From JACQPU01 sp039961715 (GTDB lineage Bacteria > Bacteroidota > Ignavibacteria > UBA10030), in assembly GCA_039961715.1 (NCBI GenBank), contig JABRVW010000042.1, forward strand, positions 66,303 through 130,302: 64,000 bases of DNA, read 5' to 3'. Below the pieces are notes generated by a model. The model did not search any database. It was not told the DNA's origin and was given only the letters and a program-made list of their open reading frames with translations. Every line of letters begins with the position of its first letter. Position 1 is the first letter of the stretch. Positions 9,486 through 17,573 of the stretch are shown here, in pieces. The translations under genes and the position numbers were made by a program.

Positions 9486-10067
9486 ATGTTTGATCTTTTA
9501 CGCGCACATATTCGGAAGCGGGTCGCGCTGACAGATGAAGAGTTTGACCGGTGCTCGTCGTACTTCACGCAGAAGAAGATCCGGAAGCGGCAGTTTTTGC
9601 TTCAGGAAGGCGAAATATGCCGTGACATCGCGTTTGTAACGGCGGGGTGTCTCCGGGCATATACCATTGACCACAAGGGAAATGAACATGTCATCCAGTT
9701 TGCGGTGCCTGATTGGTGGATTTCAGACCTGGCCAGCTACCTGGACGGTTCCCCGGCCACGCAGACCATCGATGCCCTCCAGGACTCCGAGGTTCTTCTT
9801 CTGGATCGCTCCGTCCGGGATGAGTTGCTCAATGCCGTTCCTGTTCTCGAGCGGTTCTTTCGCCTTCTTTTGGAAGCGAATTACATTGCTACCCACAGGC
9901 GGATTCAGGATTCCCTGAGCGCCTCGGCCGAAGAACGGTATCTCACCTTCCTCAAAACGTACCCCGACCTTGCCGGACAGATTCCCCAGGCACACATAGC
10001 CTCCTACCTAGGGATCACTCCCCAATCCCTGAGCCGAATCCGCCGCGAGCTCGCGCGGGGTCGGTGA
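9486..10067 (+). CDS. Crp/Fnr family transcriptional regulator
   Basis: 193 residues: a cyclic-nucleotide-binding fold (LQEGEICRDIAFVTAGCLRAY; DWWISDLASYL; SEVLLLDRS) and a C-terminal winged helix with recognition helix region ASYLGITPQSLSRIRREL, the form common in Bacteroidota. No cysteine cluster for a [4Fe-4S] centre is seen at the N-terminus. The start is uncertain: ATG at 9486 or 9468, or TTG at 9456 overlapping the previous stop. Its place between norB/methyltransferase and yceI suggests stress or redox control, but that is inference. Confidence 0.85.
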   Translation: MFDLLRAHIRKRVALTDEEFDRCSSYFTQKKIRKRQFLLQEGEICRDIAFVTAGCLRAYTIDHKGNEHVIQFAVPDWWISDLASYLDGSPATQTIDALQDSEVLLLDRSVRDELLNAVPVLERFFRLLLEANYIATHRRIQDSLSASAEERYLTFLKTYPDLAGQIPQAHIASYLGITPQSLSRIRRELARGR

Positions 10068-10108
10068 AGGAAGCAACCTTCCCGGCAGGATTGGCTTCTT
10101 CGAAAACG

Positions 10109-10122
10109 TTACCCTGTGGTAA
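10109..10122. promoter_or_regulatory. Candidate operator upstream of the YceI gene
   Basis: A perfect inverted repeat TTACC-CTGT-GGTAA lies 104 bases before the YceI start, between it and the Crp/Fnr gene. Its size fits a dimeric regulator site. There is no direct evidence of binding, and the TGTGA-type core expected for Crp is not present. Confidence 0.3.
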
Positions 10123-10225
10123 TTTGATTTCTTACCCTCTGTGAATGCACAAGGGGGCGGTCGGATGTATATTGGATTCGTCATTCAGACAGAATCCCAC
10201 AGAAGTTCAAGACAAGGAGTTTCTC

Positions 10226-10771
10226 ATGGCACAATGGAAGATCGATTCAGCGCATTCCGAAGTCAGCTTCAAGGTCAAACATCTTGTTGTTTCCACCGTA
10301 ACCGGTCGTTTCGACAAGTTTGACGCGATGATTGAGACGGAACGGGATGATTTCAGCGATGCAAAGATCACCTTCGAAGCCGACGTCGCGAGCATTCGGA
10401 CGAACAACGAACAGAGGGACGGGCACTTGAAGTCTCCGGACTTCTTCGACGCTGCCCGTTTTCCAAAGATAACGTTCGAGTCCACGTCGATCGAGAGGGT
10501 GTCTGATTACGAGCTGAAGGTCACAGGCGATCTGACCATACGCGGAACGACGAAACGCGTGACGCTGGACGTCATTTACAATGGCACCGTCGCCGGGTTC
10601 GGCGGAGGCATGCAGGTGGCCGGATTCGAGATCACGGGCAGGATCAACCGCTTCGATTTCGGTTTGCAATGGAACGCATTGACCGAGACCGGAGGCGTCG
10701 TGGTCAGCAACGAAGTCCGGTTCGAGATCCACGCCGAGTTCGTCAAGGCGCAGGAGCTGGTTGAAGCCTGA
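10226..10771 (+). CDS. YceI family lipocalin-like protein (cytosolic form)
   Basis: 181 residues beginning MAQWKIDSAHSEVSFKVKH and continuing with the YceI pattern of antiparallel strands (SPDFFDAARFPKITFES, GDLTIRGTTKRVTLDV). These proteins bind isoprenoid-like lipids in a lipocalin-type barrel. No signal peptide is present, unlike E. coli YceI. AAGGAG lies 6 bases before the ATG. A strong hairpin terminator follows. Confidence 0.88.
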   Translation: MAQWKIDSAHSEVSFKVKHLVVSTVTGRFDKFDAMIETERDDFSDAKITFEADVASIRTNNEQRDGHLKSPDFFDAARFPKITFESTSIERVSDYELKVTGDLTIRGTTKRVTLDVIYNGTVAGFGGGMQVAGFEITGRINRFDFGLQWNALTETGGVVVSNEVRFEIHAEFVKAQELVEA

Positions 10772-10797
10772 CCATTGACAGCGCAAGCCATCTCTCG

Positions 10798-10835
10798 CGG
10801 CCCGGAAGACCTATTCCTCCGGGCCGTTTTGTTTT
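10798..10835 (+). terminator. Rho-independent terminator after the YceI gene
   Basis: Perfect 9-base stem CGGCCCGGA / TCCGGGCCG with an 11-base loop, followed by TTTTGTTTT. Confidence 0.85.
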
Positions 10836-10875
10836 CAGGAAGTTTGCATCCGAAGACAACCCGTTGTATCTTGCC

Positions 10876-11202
10876 ATGATGAAGCCAACCGACAGCACCC
10901 CCCTTCGCGAAGAGACGATCTGGTATCCGGATCACCTTGACGAGTACCTCAATCGCTGGTTTGCCAGGTATGAGCAGGCAAGGGATTCACTTGAGCGCGA
11001 GGGCGGATATCTGTTTCCGTACAAGCATCACTTTTTCGTATGCGACTGGGGCGCCGTCAAGGCTATGGGTCTGGATCCTCAGGATCCCGACTGGAAGGCC
11101 ATTGGGTTCGACTGTGCGCGCCCTGCGGATGTCGCCGCCTTTCGCAGGCTCAGGGAGGCGCGAATCCTCGCCGCCGCACGGGAGCATGCACAGAAGCCCT
11201 GA
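10876..11202 (+). CDS. Hypothetical protein
   Basis: 108 residues, acidic and aromatic-rich at the N-terminus (YPDHLDEYLNRWFARYEQARDSLE cut here into a helical pattern), soluble, no signal peptide. The middle part contains FVCDWGAVKAMGLDP and a C-terminal Arg/Ala-rich helix. No family recognised. The start could be ATG 10876 or 10879; no strong ribosome-binding site is visible. Confidence 0.5.
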   Translation: MMKPTDSTPLREETIWYPDHLDEYLNRWFARYEQARDSLEREGGYLFPYKHHFFVCDWGAVKAMGLDPQDPDWKAIGFDCARPADVAAFRRLREARILAAAREHAQKP

Positions 11203-11272
11203 AGGTTGAACCCCGGGCATTGTTGCACACCAGCCAGAGAGACGCGGCCTTTCAACCCCGAAGGGAGGAACA

Positions 11273-11692
11273 ATGGCCAAAGCAACCCTCAAAACACGGA
11301 AGAGCAGGAGGAGTGTGGCCGCTTTCGTCGGCGCTATCAAGGACCCTGTACGGCGGAGCGAGTGCCGGAAGGTTCTGAAGCTCATGCGAATCGCCACGGG
11401 CTTGAAGCCTGCGATCTGGGGCCCGACGATTGTTGGCTTTGGAACATACCACTACCGGTATCAATCGGGCCGGGAAGGCGATTGGTTCCTGACGGGGTTC
11501 TCCCCCCGCAAGAGCGCCCTGACACTCTACATCATGGCCGGCCTGCGCAACTACAGGCCGCTCCTCAAGAACCTTGGTCCACACAGCATCGGCTCGTCCT
11601 GCCTGTACATCAAAGCCCTTAAAGACGTCGACATGAAGGTACTGGAGAAGCTGGTGAAGCAGTCCGTGAGGGATTTGAGAAGGAAGAACTAG
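11273..11692 (+). CDS. DUF1801 domain protein (YdhG-like)
   Basis: 139 residues with the DUF1801 pattern: SVAAFVGAIKDPVRRSECR, the central GFGTYHYRYQSGREGDWF, and KSALTLYIMAG followed by GSSCLYIKALKDVD. Small soluble protein, function not established for the family. GGGAGGAACA precedes the ATG. The lipoprotein gene follows after 13 bases. Confidence 0.75.
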   Translation: MAKATLKTRKSRRSVAAFVGAIKDPVRRSECRKVLKLMRIATGLKPAIWGPTIVGFGTYHYRYQSGREGDWFLTGFSPRKSALTLYIMAGLRNYRPLLKNLGPHSIGSSCLYIKALKDVDMKVLEKLVKQSVRDLRRKN

Positions 11693-11705
11693 GGCGGAGC
11701 AGGCC

Positions 11706-12179
11706 ATGGTTGGAAGACCAATCATTCTGGGGATGATCGTCTTCCTTGCCGCATGTTCCGGCGGGTCGATCGAAAACAGGCTTACGCAGGTTCAGCGTGA
11801 TGCATTGCATGACTTCCTGTCTGATCATCCAAAGGCCGAGCTTCTGGAAACGTCCGATTGCACAAGTCCGCTTCTGGGCCCGTACCGTGCGACGCATTCC
11901 ACGTACCTGCCCTACTTTGCCGAAGCCGACTTCAACGGTGACGGCGTTCTTGATTTTGTCATCGCCACCAGCACGGCGGGTGCGTACGACCTGTGGCTGT
12001 TCCTGGGCGCGAGCTCGGATTACAGAGCCCCCCGGAGTTTCGCCACTCTTTCCTCCCTGTCGGACTGGGGGTTGATTGTCAAAGGCAACCGGTTGTTCGT
12101 TGGCGCGCTCGATGAGAGCGAGGGGAGGACATACGTGTGGAATCCTCAGGCGGGAAGATTGGTGGTGATGGGAAGATGA
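11706..12179 (+). CDS. Putative lipoprotein with a DxNxDG calcium-type loop
   Basis: 157 residues. The N-terminus is a lipoprotein signal with hydrophobic core and lipobox LAAC at about residues 13-16. The segment ADFNGDGVLDFVIAT resembles FG-GAP/VCBS or EF-hand-like calcium loops. The last part is beta-rich. GGAG lies 7 bases before the ATG. It is probably membrane-anchored on the periplasmic side; function unknown. Confidence 0.6.
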   Translation: MVGRPIILGMIVFLAACSGGSIENRLTQVQRDALHDFLSDHPKAELLETSDCTSPLLGPYRATHSTYLPYFAEADFNGDGVLDFVIATSTAGAYDLWLFLGASSDYRAPRSFATLSSLSDWGLIVKGNRLFVGALDESEGRTYVWNPQAGRLVVMGR

Positions 12180-12295
12180 GGAGGGAGAAGACAGGGGTCA
12201 GCTTGCCGCCAGACAGACTGTCGGGCCGGTCGAAGTCCCTGAAGGCGGGGAAGGCAGATGTCTCCCCTTGATTTTTGGCCTTTTTTTTTCAATGT

Positions 12296-12315
12296 TATAG
12301 TTGAACAATTGCTCA
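12296..12315 (+). promoter_or_regulatory. SmtB/ArsR-type operator with overlapping -10 region
   Basis: TGAACAATTGCTCA (12302-12315) is a near-perfect palindrome of the TGAA-N6-TTCA type bound by SmtB/ZiaR/CzrA regulators, with one mismatch (CTCA for TTCA). It directly abuts a TATAGT -10-like hexamer (12296-12301) and lies 13 bases before the start of the ArsR-family gene. A bound repressor here would block transcription of the regulator and the ATPase, that is, autoregulation and zinc-induced export. Confidence 0.65.
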
Positions 12316-12328
12316 GGTATTTGTCCTA

Positions 12329-12667
12329 ATGAACTCCCATCATCATGCCACCGCCGTGCGCGCGGCACGGAGGGGCCTCGCCGGCCGCGAAACCGTCTTC
12401 GGGCTTGCAGAAACCTTCAAGGTTCTGAGCGACCCCACGCGGCTCACGATTGTCCTTGCCCTTCAGCGGAGCGAACTCTGCGTCCTCGACATTGCCTCAC
12501 TGCTCGGCGTGAGCGAATCGGCCGTCTCTCATCAGATGCGTCTGCTCAAGGCCCTGCGGCTGGTCAAGCACCGCAAAGAGGGCAAGATGGTGTTCTACTC
12601 GCTCGACGACGAGCACATCGAAGATCTCATCCGCGTGGCCCAACGCCACGTGAGCGAACGACGTTGA
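12329..12667 (+). CDS. ArsR/SmtB family metal-sensing repressor (zinc-type alpha5 site)
   Basis: 112 residues with the ArsR winged helix (ELCVLDIASLLG, SESAVSHQMRLLKAL). The C-terminal helix carries Asp94, His96, His107 and Glu110 with the same spacing as the Asp104, His106, His117, Glu120 zinc site of SmtB. Only one Cys (51) is in the alpha3 position and the second Cys of the CadC-type site is absent, so zinc sensing through alpha5 is the better prediction than cadmium/lead sensing. It precedes the P-type ATPase by 11 bases, an evident operon. Confidence 0.85.
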   Translation: MNSHHHATAVRAARRGLAGRETVFGLAETFKVLSDPTRLTIVLALQRSELCVLDIASLLGVSESAVSHQMRLLKALRLVKHRKEGKMVFYSLDDEHIEDLIRVAQRHVSERR

Positions 12668-12678
12668 CCTCTGACACC

Positions 12679-14784
12679 ATGACGTCAAGAACATCCACGT
12701 TTCATGTTTCCGGACTCTGTTGTGCCGCCGAAGAGGCGATCATCCGAAAGCGTTTGCAGGCACAGAAGGGAGTCCATGACCTCACGGTGCACATAGTCAC
12801 CAAGAAGGTTGAAGTCCGGCATTCGTGCCCGGAAGCCGAGATCCTCCGTTCCCTCCGGGAGATCGGGCTCCCGGCAACGCGGCACGCACGACCCGGCAGG
12901 GACCCAAACCTCCGCCCCTTGCTGGTCTCCACCCTCGCCGGCATCGGTCTGTTTGTCCTCGGGCTGATCCTTTCCACTTTCGGCGACCCGCATGGCCTGG
13001 CCGTGCCGGCGTACCTTGTTGCGATTGCCGCGTCCGGCTGGCGTGTCGCCCTTCGCGCCGCGACATCGGTCAGGAGGCTTGCCCTCGATATGAATTTCCT
13101 CATGGCCGCAGCGGTGATCGGGGCGGTCGCGATAGGCGAATATGCCGAAGGTGCGGCGGTCATTGTTCTCTTCGCTGTTTCGCTCCTTCTCGAATCGCTC
13201 GCAACCGACCGCAGCAGAAAGGCCATCGAGTCTCTGATGAGCATCTCCCCCCCCACAGCCACGCTGCGAAACGGCACGCAGGAGACGGTCGTTCCCGTGG
13301 AGAAGGTTTCCGTTGATCAAACCGTCATTATTCGTCCCGGCGAGAGGGTTCCGCTCGACGGCACGATCGTCTCCGGAAGCTCCACGGTCGATCAGTCGGC
13401 CATCACCGGAGAATCGATTCCGGTCGCCAAGAATCCCGGCGACCCGGTGTTTGCCGGCTCGTTGAATCAACGGGGCGCCCTCGATGTACGCGTTACCAAA
13501 CTTGCAGGCGATTCGACCATCGCCCACATTGTGCAATTAATCGAGGAAGCCCAGGCCAACAAGGCGCCGTCACAGACATTTGTCGAACGATTCGCCCGCG
13601 TGTACACACCCGCGGTATTCATGCTCGCGCTGGCGATCGCGTTCCTGCCTCCTCTCCTGCTCGGCGGAGAATTCGCAACATGGTTTTACCGCGCGCTTGT
13701 CCTCCTGGTCATCGCCTGTCCCTGCGCACTCGTGATTTCCACACCGGTGAGTGTCATCAATGCCCTCACCCGCGCCGCGCGAAGCGGCATTCTGATCAAG
13801 GGCGGCATTCATCTGGAACGCCTTGCCGGCGTGCGAACTCTGGCTGTCGACAAGACGGGCACGGTTACCGCGGGCGAAGCTGCTGTCACCGATATCGTCA
13901 GCCTGAATTCCGTTCCGCCGGAGGATATCCTCCGCATTGCGGCCGCGCTGGAGGCCAATTCCGAGCATCACCTGGCGGATGCCTTCCTGAGAAAGGCCGA
14001 GGCGGACGGGATTCCGGTCTGCAGATCGGATGTGAGGAATTTCGAGGCGATTCCCGGCAAGGGGGTCCGGGCGGTCCTGGACGGCGTGCCTTACGCGCTC
14101 GGCAATCATCCGTTGGTGGAGGAACTTGGCATGTGCAATCCACCTCTTGAGGCGGTACTGGACCGGCTCGAGCGGCAGGGAAAGACAGCGGTGGTTCTGA
14201 CATCCCAAAGCGGCCCCGTGGGAGTGATTGGGATTGCCGATCGGGTTCGGAACGAGAGCGCTGACGTCATTGGGGAATTGAGGAACCTCGGAATTTCCCG
14301 GATCGTGCTCCTGACGGGAGACAACCGGGGCACAGCCGAGGCTGTGGGGGGCATACTTGGTGCCGATGAGGTCCGGTCTGAACTTCTCCCCCACCAGAAG
14401 CTCGAGGCGGTGCGCGAATTGCGTTCGCGGTTCGGAACGACAGCCATGGTTGGCGACGGCATCAACGATGCGCCAGCGCTCGCCGCGGCGGACGTGGGCA
14501 TTGCGATGGGCGGCATTGGATCGGACACAGCGTTGGAGACGGCTGACGTGGTGCTGATGTCGGACGATCTCCGGAACATCCCGTTCGGCATCCGGCTGGG
14601 GAGGCGCGCCCTGAGGATCATCAAGCAAAATATCGGCATAGCCCTTGCTACAAAGGCCGTATTTCTGGTCCTTGGTATTCTGGGCATGACAAGTCTTTGG
14701 CTTGCGATTCTGGCCGATGACGGAGCCACCCTGGTCGTGATCTTGAACAGTTTGCGATTGCTGAGGGGAAAAAGAGAAGGTTGA
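12679..14784 (+). CDS. P1B-type metal-exporting ATPase (Zn/Cd/Pb group)
   Basis: 701 residues. An N-terminal HMA-like domain has Cys-Cys-x-x-Glu (GLCCAAEEAI) instead of GMxCxxC. The core has ITGES (actuator), the membrane motif CPC (IACPCALVIS), the phosphorylated Asp in VDKTGTVT, and GDGINDAPALAAADVG. The pairing with a zinc-type ArsR repressor and CPC supports export of Zn(II) or Cd(II). Oddity: the nucleotide-domain HP motif reads SEHHLA, with His in place of Pro. A longer upstream frame overlaps the repressor gene and is not real. Confidence 0.9.
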   Translation: MTSRTSTFHVSGLCCAAEEAIIRKRLQAQKGVHDLTVHIVTKKVEVRHSCPEAEILRSLREIGLPATRHARPGRDPNLRPLLVSTLAGIGLFVLGLILSTFGDPHGLAVPAYLVAIAASGWRVALRAATSVRRLALDMNFLMAAAVIGAVAIGEYAEGAAVIVLFAVSLLLESLATDRSRKAIESLMSISPPTATLRNGTQETVVPVEKVSVDQTVIIRPGERVPLDGTIVSGSSTVDQSAITGESIPVAKNPGDPVFAGSLNQRGALDVRVTKLAGDSTIAHIVQLIEEAQANKAPSQTFVERFARVYTPAVFMLALAIAFLPPLLLGGEFATWFYRALVLLVIACPCALVISTPVSVINALTRAARSGILIKGGIHLERLAGVRTLAVDKTGTVTAGEAAVTDIVSLNSVPPEDILRIAAALEANSEHHLADAFLRKAEADGIPVCRSDVRNFEAIPGKGVRAVLDGVPYALGNHPLVEELGMCNPPLEAVLDRLERQGKTAVVLTSQSGPVGVIGIADRVRNESADVIGELRNLGISRIVLLTGDNRGTAEAVGGILGADEVRSELLPHQKLEAVRELRSRFGTTAMVGDGINDAPALAAADVGIAMGGIGSDTALETADVVLMSDDLRNIPFGIRLGRRALRIIKQNIGIALATKAVFLVLGILGMTSLWLAILADDGATLVVILNSLRLLRGKREG

Positions 14785-14809
14785 CTTTCTTGGGGGTTTT
14801 CGCTATTTT
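14781..14809 (+). promoter_or_regulatory. Candidate promoter of rplU-rpmA
   Basis: TTGACT (14781-14786), 17 bases, TATTTT (14804-14809), followed by the leader of rplU. It overlaps the stop codon of the ATPase gene. Good match to a housekeeping promoter with a -35 element; the TAnnTTTG form typical of Bacteroidota is only partly met. Confidence 0.5.
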
Positions 14810-14855
14810 AGTTCTTCACCGTAATCAGAAATCCCTTCACCGAACAGGTTCTCGC

Positions 14856-15164
14856 ATGTACGCTGTCGTCGAAATCGCCGGTCAACAGTTCAAAGTCTCC
14901 AAGTCGGACAAGGTCCAGGTGCCCAGGCTCCCGATTGAAGAGGGCAAGAAAGTAACCTTTGAGAAGGTTCTTCTGGTCAGCGACGACAAACAGACAAAAA
15001 TCGGTGCGCCTTATGTTGCAGGCTCCCAGGTCGAAGCCAGGGTTCTCGCCCACGACAAGGCCGACAAGGTGATGGTGTTCAAAAAGAAGCGGCGGAAGGG
15101 GTACAAGGTTCTGAAGGGGCATCGGCAGGCCTTTACGGAGGTGGAGATAACGAGCGTTGGATGA
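14856..15164 (+). CDS. rplU: 50S ribosomal protein L21
   Basis: 102 residues starting MYAVVEIAGQQFKVSKSD, with the conserved end HRQAFTEVEITSV and the basic KKKRRKGYKVLKGH segment. Full length for L21, which binds 23S rRNA. It precedes rpmA as in most bacteria. Internal frame upstream of 14856 is not used. Confidence 0.97.
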   Translation: MYAVVEIAGQQFKVSKSDKVQVPRLPIEEGKKVTFEKVLLVSDDKQTKIGAPYVAGSQVEARVLAHDKADKVMVFKKKRRKGYKVLKGHRQAFTEVEITSVG

Positions 15165-15172
15165 ATGGATGT

Positions 15173-15201
15173 TCAATTTTCAATTGCCAATTGAAGATTG
15201 A
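15173..15201. repeat. AT-rich hairpin repeat between rplU and rpmA
   Basis: TCAATTTTCAAT (15173-15184) and ATTGAAGATTGA (15190-15201) pair in 11 of 12 positions with a 5-base loop. Related CAATTG/GAAAATTGAAG sequence occurs at 23838-23926. It looks like a dispersed palindromic repeat rather than a terminator, as no T-run follows. Confidence 0.6.
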
Positions 15202-15236
15202 CAATCGAACATAAACCCGATTCTTCAAGGCATATC

Positions 15237-15494
15237 ATGGCTCATAAAAAAGGTGGTGGAAGCTCCAAAAACGGACGGGACAGTCAGGCAAAGCGTCTTG
15301 GCGTGAAGGCATTTGGCGGCCAGACTGTCACTGCCGGAAGCATTTTGGTCCGCCAGCGCGGCACCAAATTCCAGCCCGGCATCAATGTCGGTCTGGGAGG
15401 CGATGATACGTTGTTTGCGCTTGTCGACGGCGTGGTACGGTTTGAGCGCGTCGGGAAGACCAGAAAACGCATCAGCGTCCATTCAGCAAACTGA
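15237..15494 (+). CDS. rpmA: 50S ribosomal protein L27
   Basis: 85 residues starting MAHKKGGGSSKNGRDSQ, the conserved flexible N-terminus that reaches the peptidyl transferase centre, followed by GVKAFGGQTVTAGSILVRQRG. There is no cleaved N-terminal extension of the Firmicutes type. Directly followed by a terminator. Confidence 0.97.
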   Translation: MAHKKGGGSSKNGRDSQAKRLGVKAFGGQTVTAGSILVRQRGTKFQPGINVGLGGDDTLFALVDGVVRFERVGKTRKRISVHSAN

Positions 15495-15504
15495 TTCTCC
15501 TCTC

Positions 15505-15534
15505 AAGTCCCCGCCAGCGGGGACTTTTTCTTTT
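15505..15534 (+). terminator. Rho-independent terminator after rpmA
   Basis: Stem AAGTCCCCGC / GCGGGGACTT (10 bases, tight 2-base loop as drawn) followed by TTTTCTTTT. Confidence 0.88.
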
Positions 15535-15621
15535 ACAACCTCACATTGTTCCGTCCTCCCTCTCCGGACGGTCTCACATCCGATGAGCGGGGGATCGGAA
15601 CCAACTCCGGAGGAACTCCCC

Positions 15622-16545
15622 ATGAAAATCACTGTCATTGGTGCCGGACACGTGGGCGCCACGGCGGCACAGCGCATAGCAGAGAAAGAGCTCGCGAATG
15701 AGGTCGTTTTGGTCGATGTCGTCGAGGGCCTGCCACAGGGCAAGGGTCTCGACATGTATGAGTCGGCTCCGATCGAGGGGTTCGATGCAAAAGTCATCGG
15801 CACGAACTCGTATGAACAGACCAGGAACTCAGACATTATTCTGATCACGGCCGGCATTGCCCGCAAACCCGGCATGAGCCGCGACGATCTGCAGGCGACA
15901 AACGCCAGCATTGTGAAGACGGTCACTGAGCAATCGGTGGCACAGTCCCCCCGAGCCATCATCATTGTGGTATCCAATCCGCTCGACGTGATGACTTACG
16001 TTGCGAAGAAGGTGAGCGGATTCGAACGGCACCGTGTGCTCGGCATGGCGGGTGTGCTGGATTCCGCGAGGTTTCGGACGTTCATTGCCATGGAGCTGAA
16101 CGTGTCGGTCGAGGACGTGACCGCGTTCGTGCTCGGCGGCCACGGCGACTCGATGGTTCCGTTGCCGCGGTACTCGACCGTTGCGGGCATTCCTCTGCCG
16201 GATCTGATGGACAAGGCGACGATTGACCGTCTGGTGAAGCGTACGCGCGACGGCGGCATTGAGATCGTGAACTACCTCAAGACCGGCAGCGCGTACTATG
16301 CTCCCTCCTCAGCCGCGGTGGAGATGATCGAATCGATCGTTCGCGACAAGAGACGGATTCTGCCTTGCGCGGCCTGGCTGGAGGGTGAGTACGGGTTAAA
16401 GGACGTGTATTGCGGTGTTCCGGTCAAGCTCGGCAGCAAAGGCATGGAAGAGATCATTCAGATCAAGCTAACGCCTGAAGAGCAGGCAGGATTAAACAAA
16501 TCCGCCGACGATGTCAGGGTTAATATTGCAAAACTCAACATCTGA
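15622..16545 (+). CDS. mdh: Malate dehydrogenase, LDH-like type
   Basis: 307 residues: NAD-binding GAGHVG at 7-12, Asp32 at the end of beta 2, substrate Arg81 and Arg87 in TAGIARKPGMSRDD, Asn119 (VVSNPLD), and the catalytic His174 in GGHGDSMVP. Arg at 81 and the GMSR loop point to malate rather than lactate. It converts malate to oxaloacetate in the TCA cycle. GGAGGA lies 7 bases before the ATG. It stands alone between two terminators. Confidence 0.96.
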   Translation: MKITVIGAGHVGATAAQRIAEKELANEVVLVDVVEGLPQGKGLDMYESAPIEGFDAKVIGTNSYEQTRNSDIILITAGIARKPGMSRDDLQATNASIVKTVTEQSVAQSPRAIIIVVSNPLDVMTYVAKKVSGFERHRVLGMAGVLDSARFRTFIAMELNVSVEDVTAFVLGGHGDSMVPLPRYSTVAGIPLPDLMDKATIDRLVKRTRDGGIEIVNYLKTGSAYYAPSSAAVEMIESIVRDKRRILPCAAWLEGEYGLKDVYCGVPVKLGSKGMEEIIQIKLTPEEQAGLNKSADDVRVNIAKLNI

Positions 16546-16576
16546 GAATCATTCACGGTGTTGTTTTTCGCGTACA

Positions 16577-16608
16577 GGAGCCGGAATTGCATTCCGGCTC
16601 CGTGTTTT
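16577..16608 (+). terminator. Rho-independent terminator after mdh
   Basis: Perfect 11-base stem GGAGCCGGAAT / ATTCCGGCTCC with loop TGC, followed by GTGTTTT. Confidence 0.85.
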
Positions 16609-16702
16609 AGAGAGGGAATCGGGAACCTGTTGCATCTCAACCGGCCGTTTCTTAAACTATCCGGACCCTTTCGCCCATGCAAATCAATCCAAAGGAGGCA
16701 AC

Positions 16703-17470
16703 ATGAAGTACGGCGCCACGCTCTCTTTGCTCTTTCTGGTCGTTCTTGCACTGCTCTCCGGACCGGGCTGTGACAAAACCACCGATCCTGCAAAGGAACA
16801 GGTTACCGGCGATCTGTTTCCGTTGACTGCCGGACATAAGCTGACTTTCAATGGGTTCATTCGTGATGCTCAAAACGACACGAACATCACAGACACAGGA
16901 GCCTACTACAGGGGAATCATGACGATTCTTCCAACAGCTCCTCCGTTACCGCCCAATGTTCCCAACATTGCGGGAACAACGTTCTTCATTCAAGACTCCT
17001 CCCTGGTCGATCCCACTCCGACGTGGGTTGTAAGCGGCTTCTATGTGAAACGATCCTCATCTACCTCCGGCGACTTCATGTTCCTCACAAACGCCGGACG
17101 GTTCTACCGTCTGACGGGCGTGGCGCGAACCGACTCATTGAAATGGATTCTCCTCGTTAAAGAAAATGCCACCGTCGGTGAACCCTGGGTTGCTTTCGAC
17201 AGTTCGTATGCCAATCAGGCGGGAAGCACCTCGCGTCTCTACATCGAATGCGTGTTTGACGGATTGGCACCCATTACGGTCAACGCACAAACATACCAGG
17301 CCTACAAGCTCACGGCGACACGGTCGGTCTTCTTCGGCGGTGCCCTTGTCAGCCAGGGACCGACAGCCAGCATCTGGCTGGTCCCGAACCTGGGAATCGT
17401 TCGATTCATTTTCAACTCTGACCAGGAAACACCCGGCTTCGAGCGAAACCTGCTCAGCAAAAATTTCTGA
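16703..17470 (+). CDS. Exported protein, probable lipoprotein, unknown function
   Basis: 255 residues. Signal sequence MKYGATLSLLFLVVLALLSG ends at a Cys (GPGCDKTTDP) that is probably lipidated, although the residues before it are not a canonical lipobox. The mature part is beta-rich with no recognised catalytic motif. AAAGGAGG lies 4 bases before the ATG. Followed by a hairpin. Confidence 0.65.
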   Translation: MKYGATLSLLFLVVLALLSGPGCDKTTDPAKEQVTGDLFPLTAGHKLTFNGFIRDAQNDTNITDTGAYYRGIMTILPTAPPLPPNVPNIAGTTFFIQDSSLVDPTPTWVVSGFYVKRSSSTSGDFMFLTNAGRFYRLTGVARTDSLKWILLVKENATVGEPWVAFDSSYANQAGSTSRLYIECVFDGLAPITVNAQTYQAYKLTATRSVFFGGALVSQGPTASIWLVPNLGIVRFIFNSDQETPGFERNLLSKNF

Positions 17471-17494
17471 CCTCTTCAACGCATCTCATCCTTC

Positions 17495-17521
17495 AAGCCC
17501 CGGTGCGGCAGACCGGGGCTT
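17495..17521 (+). terminator. Terminator-like hairpin
   Basis: Stem AAGCCCCGGT / ACCGGGGCTT, 10 bases, 7-base loop, followed only by GTTAACT, so termination strength is uncertain. Confidence 0.55.
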
Positions 17522-17573
17522 GTTAACTCTCGGACCTGTGTAAGGCCGGTCTCTCCGGCGGAGGTATGATTCG

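Noticed and set aside
12301..12678. N-terminal extension of the metal ATPase frame (126 codons)
   Set aside because: It overlaps the ArsR-family gene in another frame and the operator. The conserved HMA domain begins at 12679.
15313..15621. Extension of the mdh frame upstream through rpmA
   Set aside because: It overlaps rpmA and its terminator. The Rossmann motif and ribosome-binding site fix the start at 15622.
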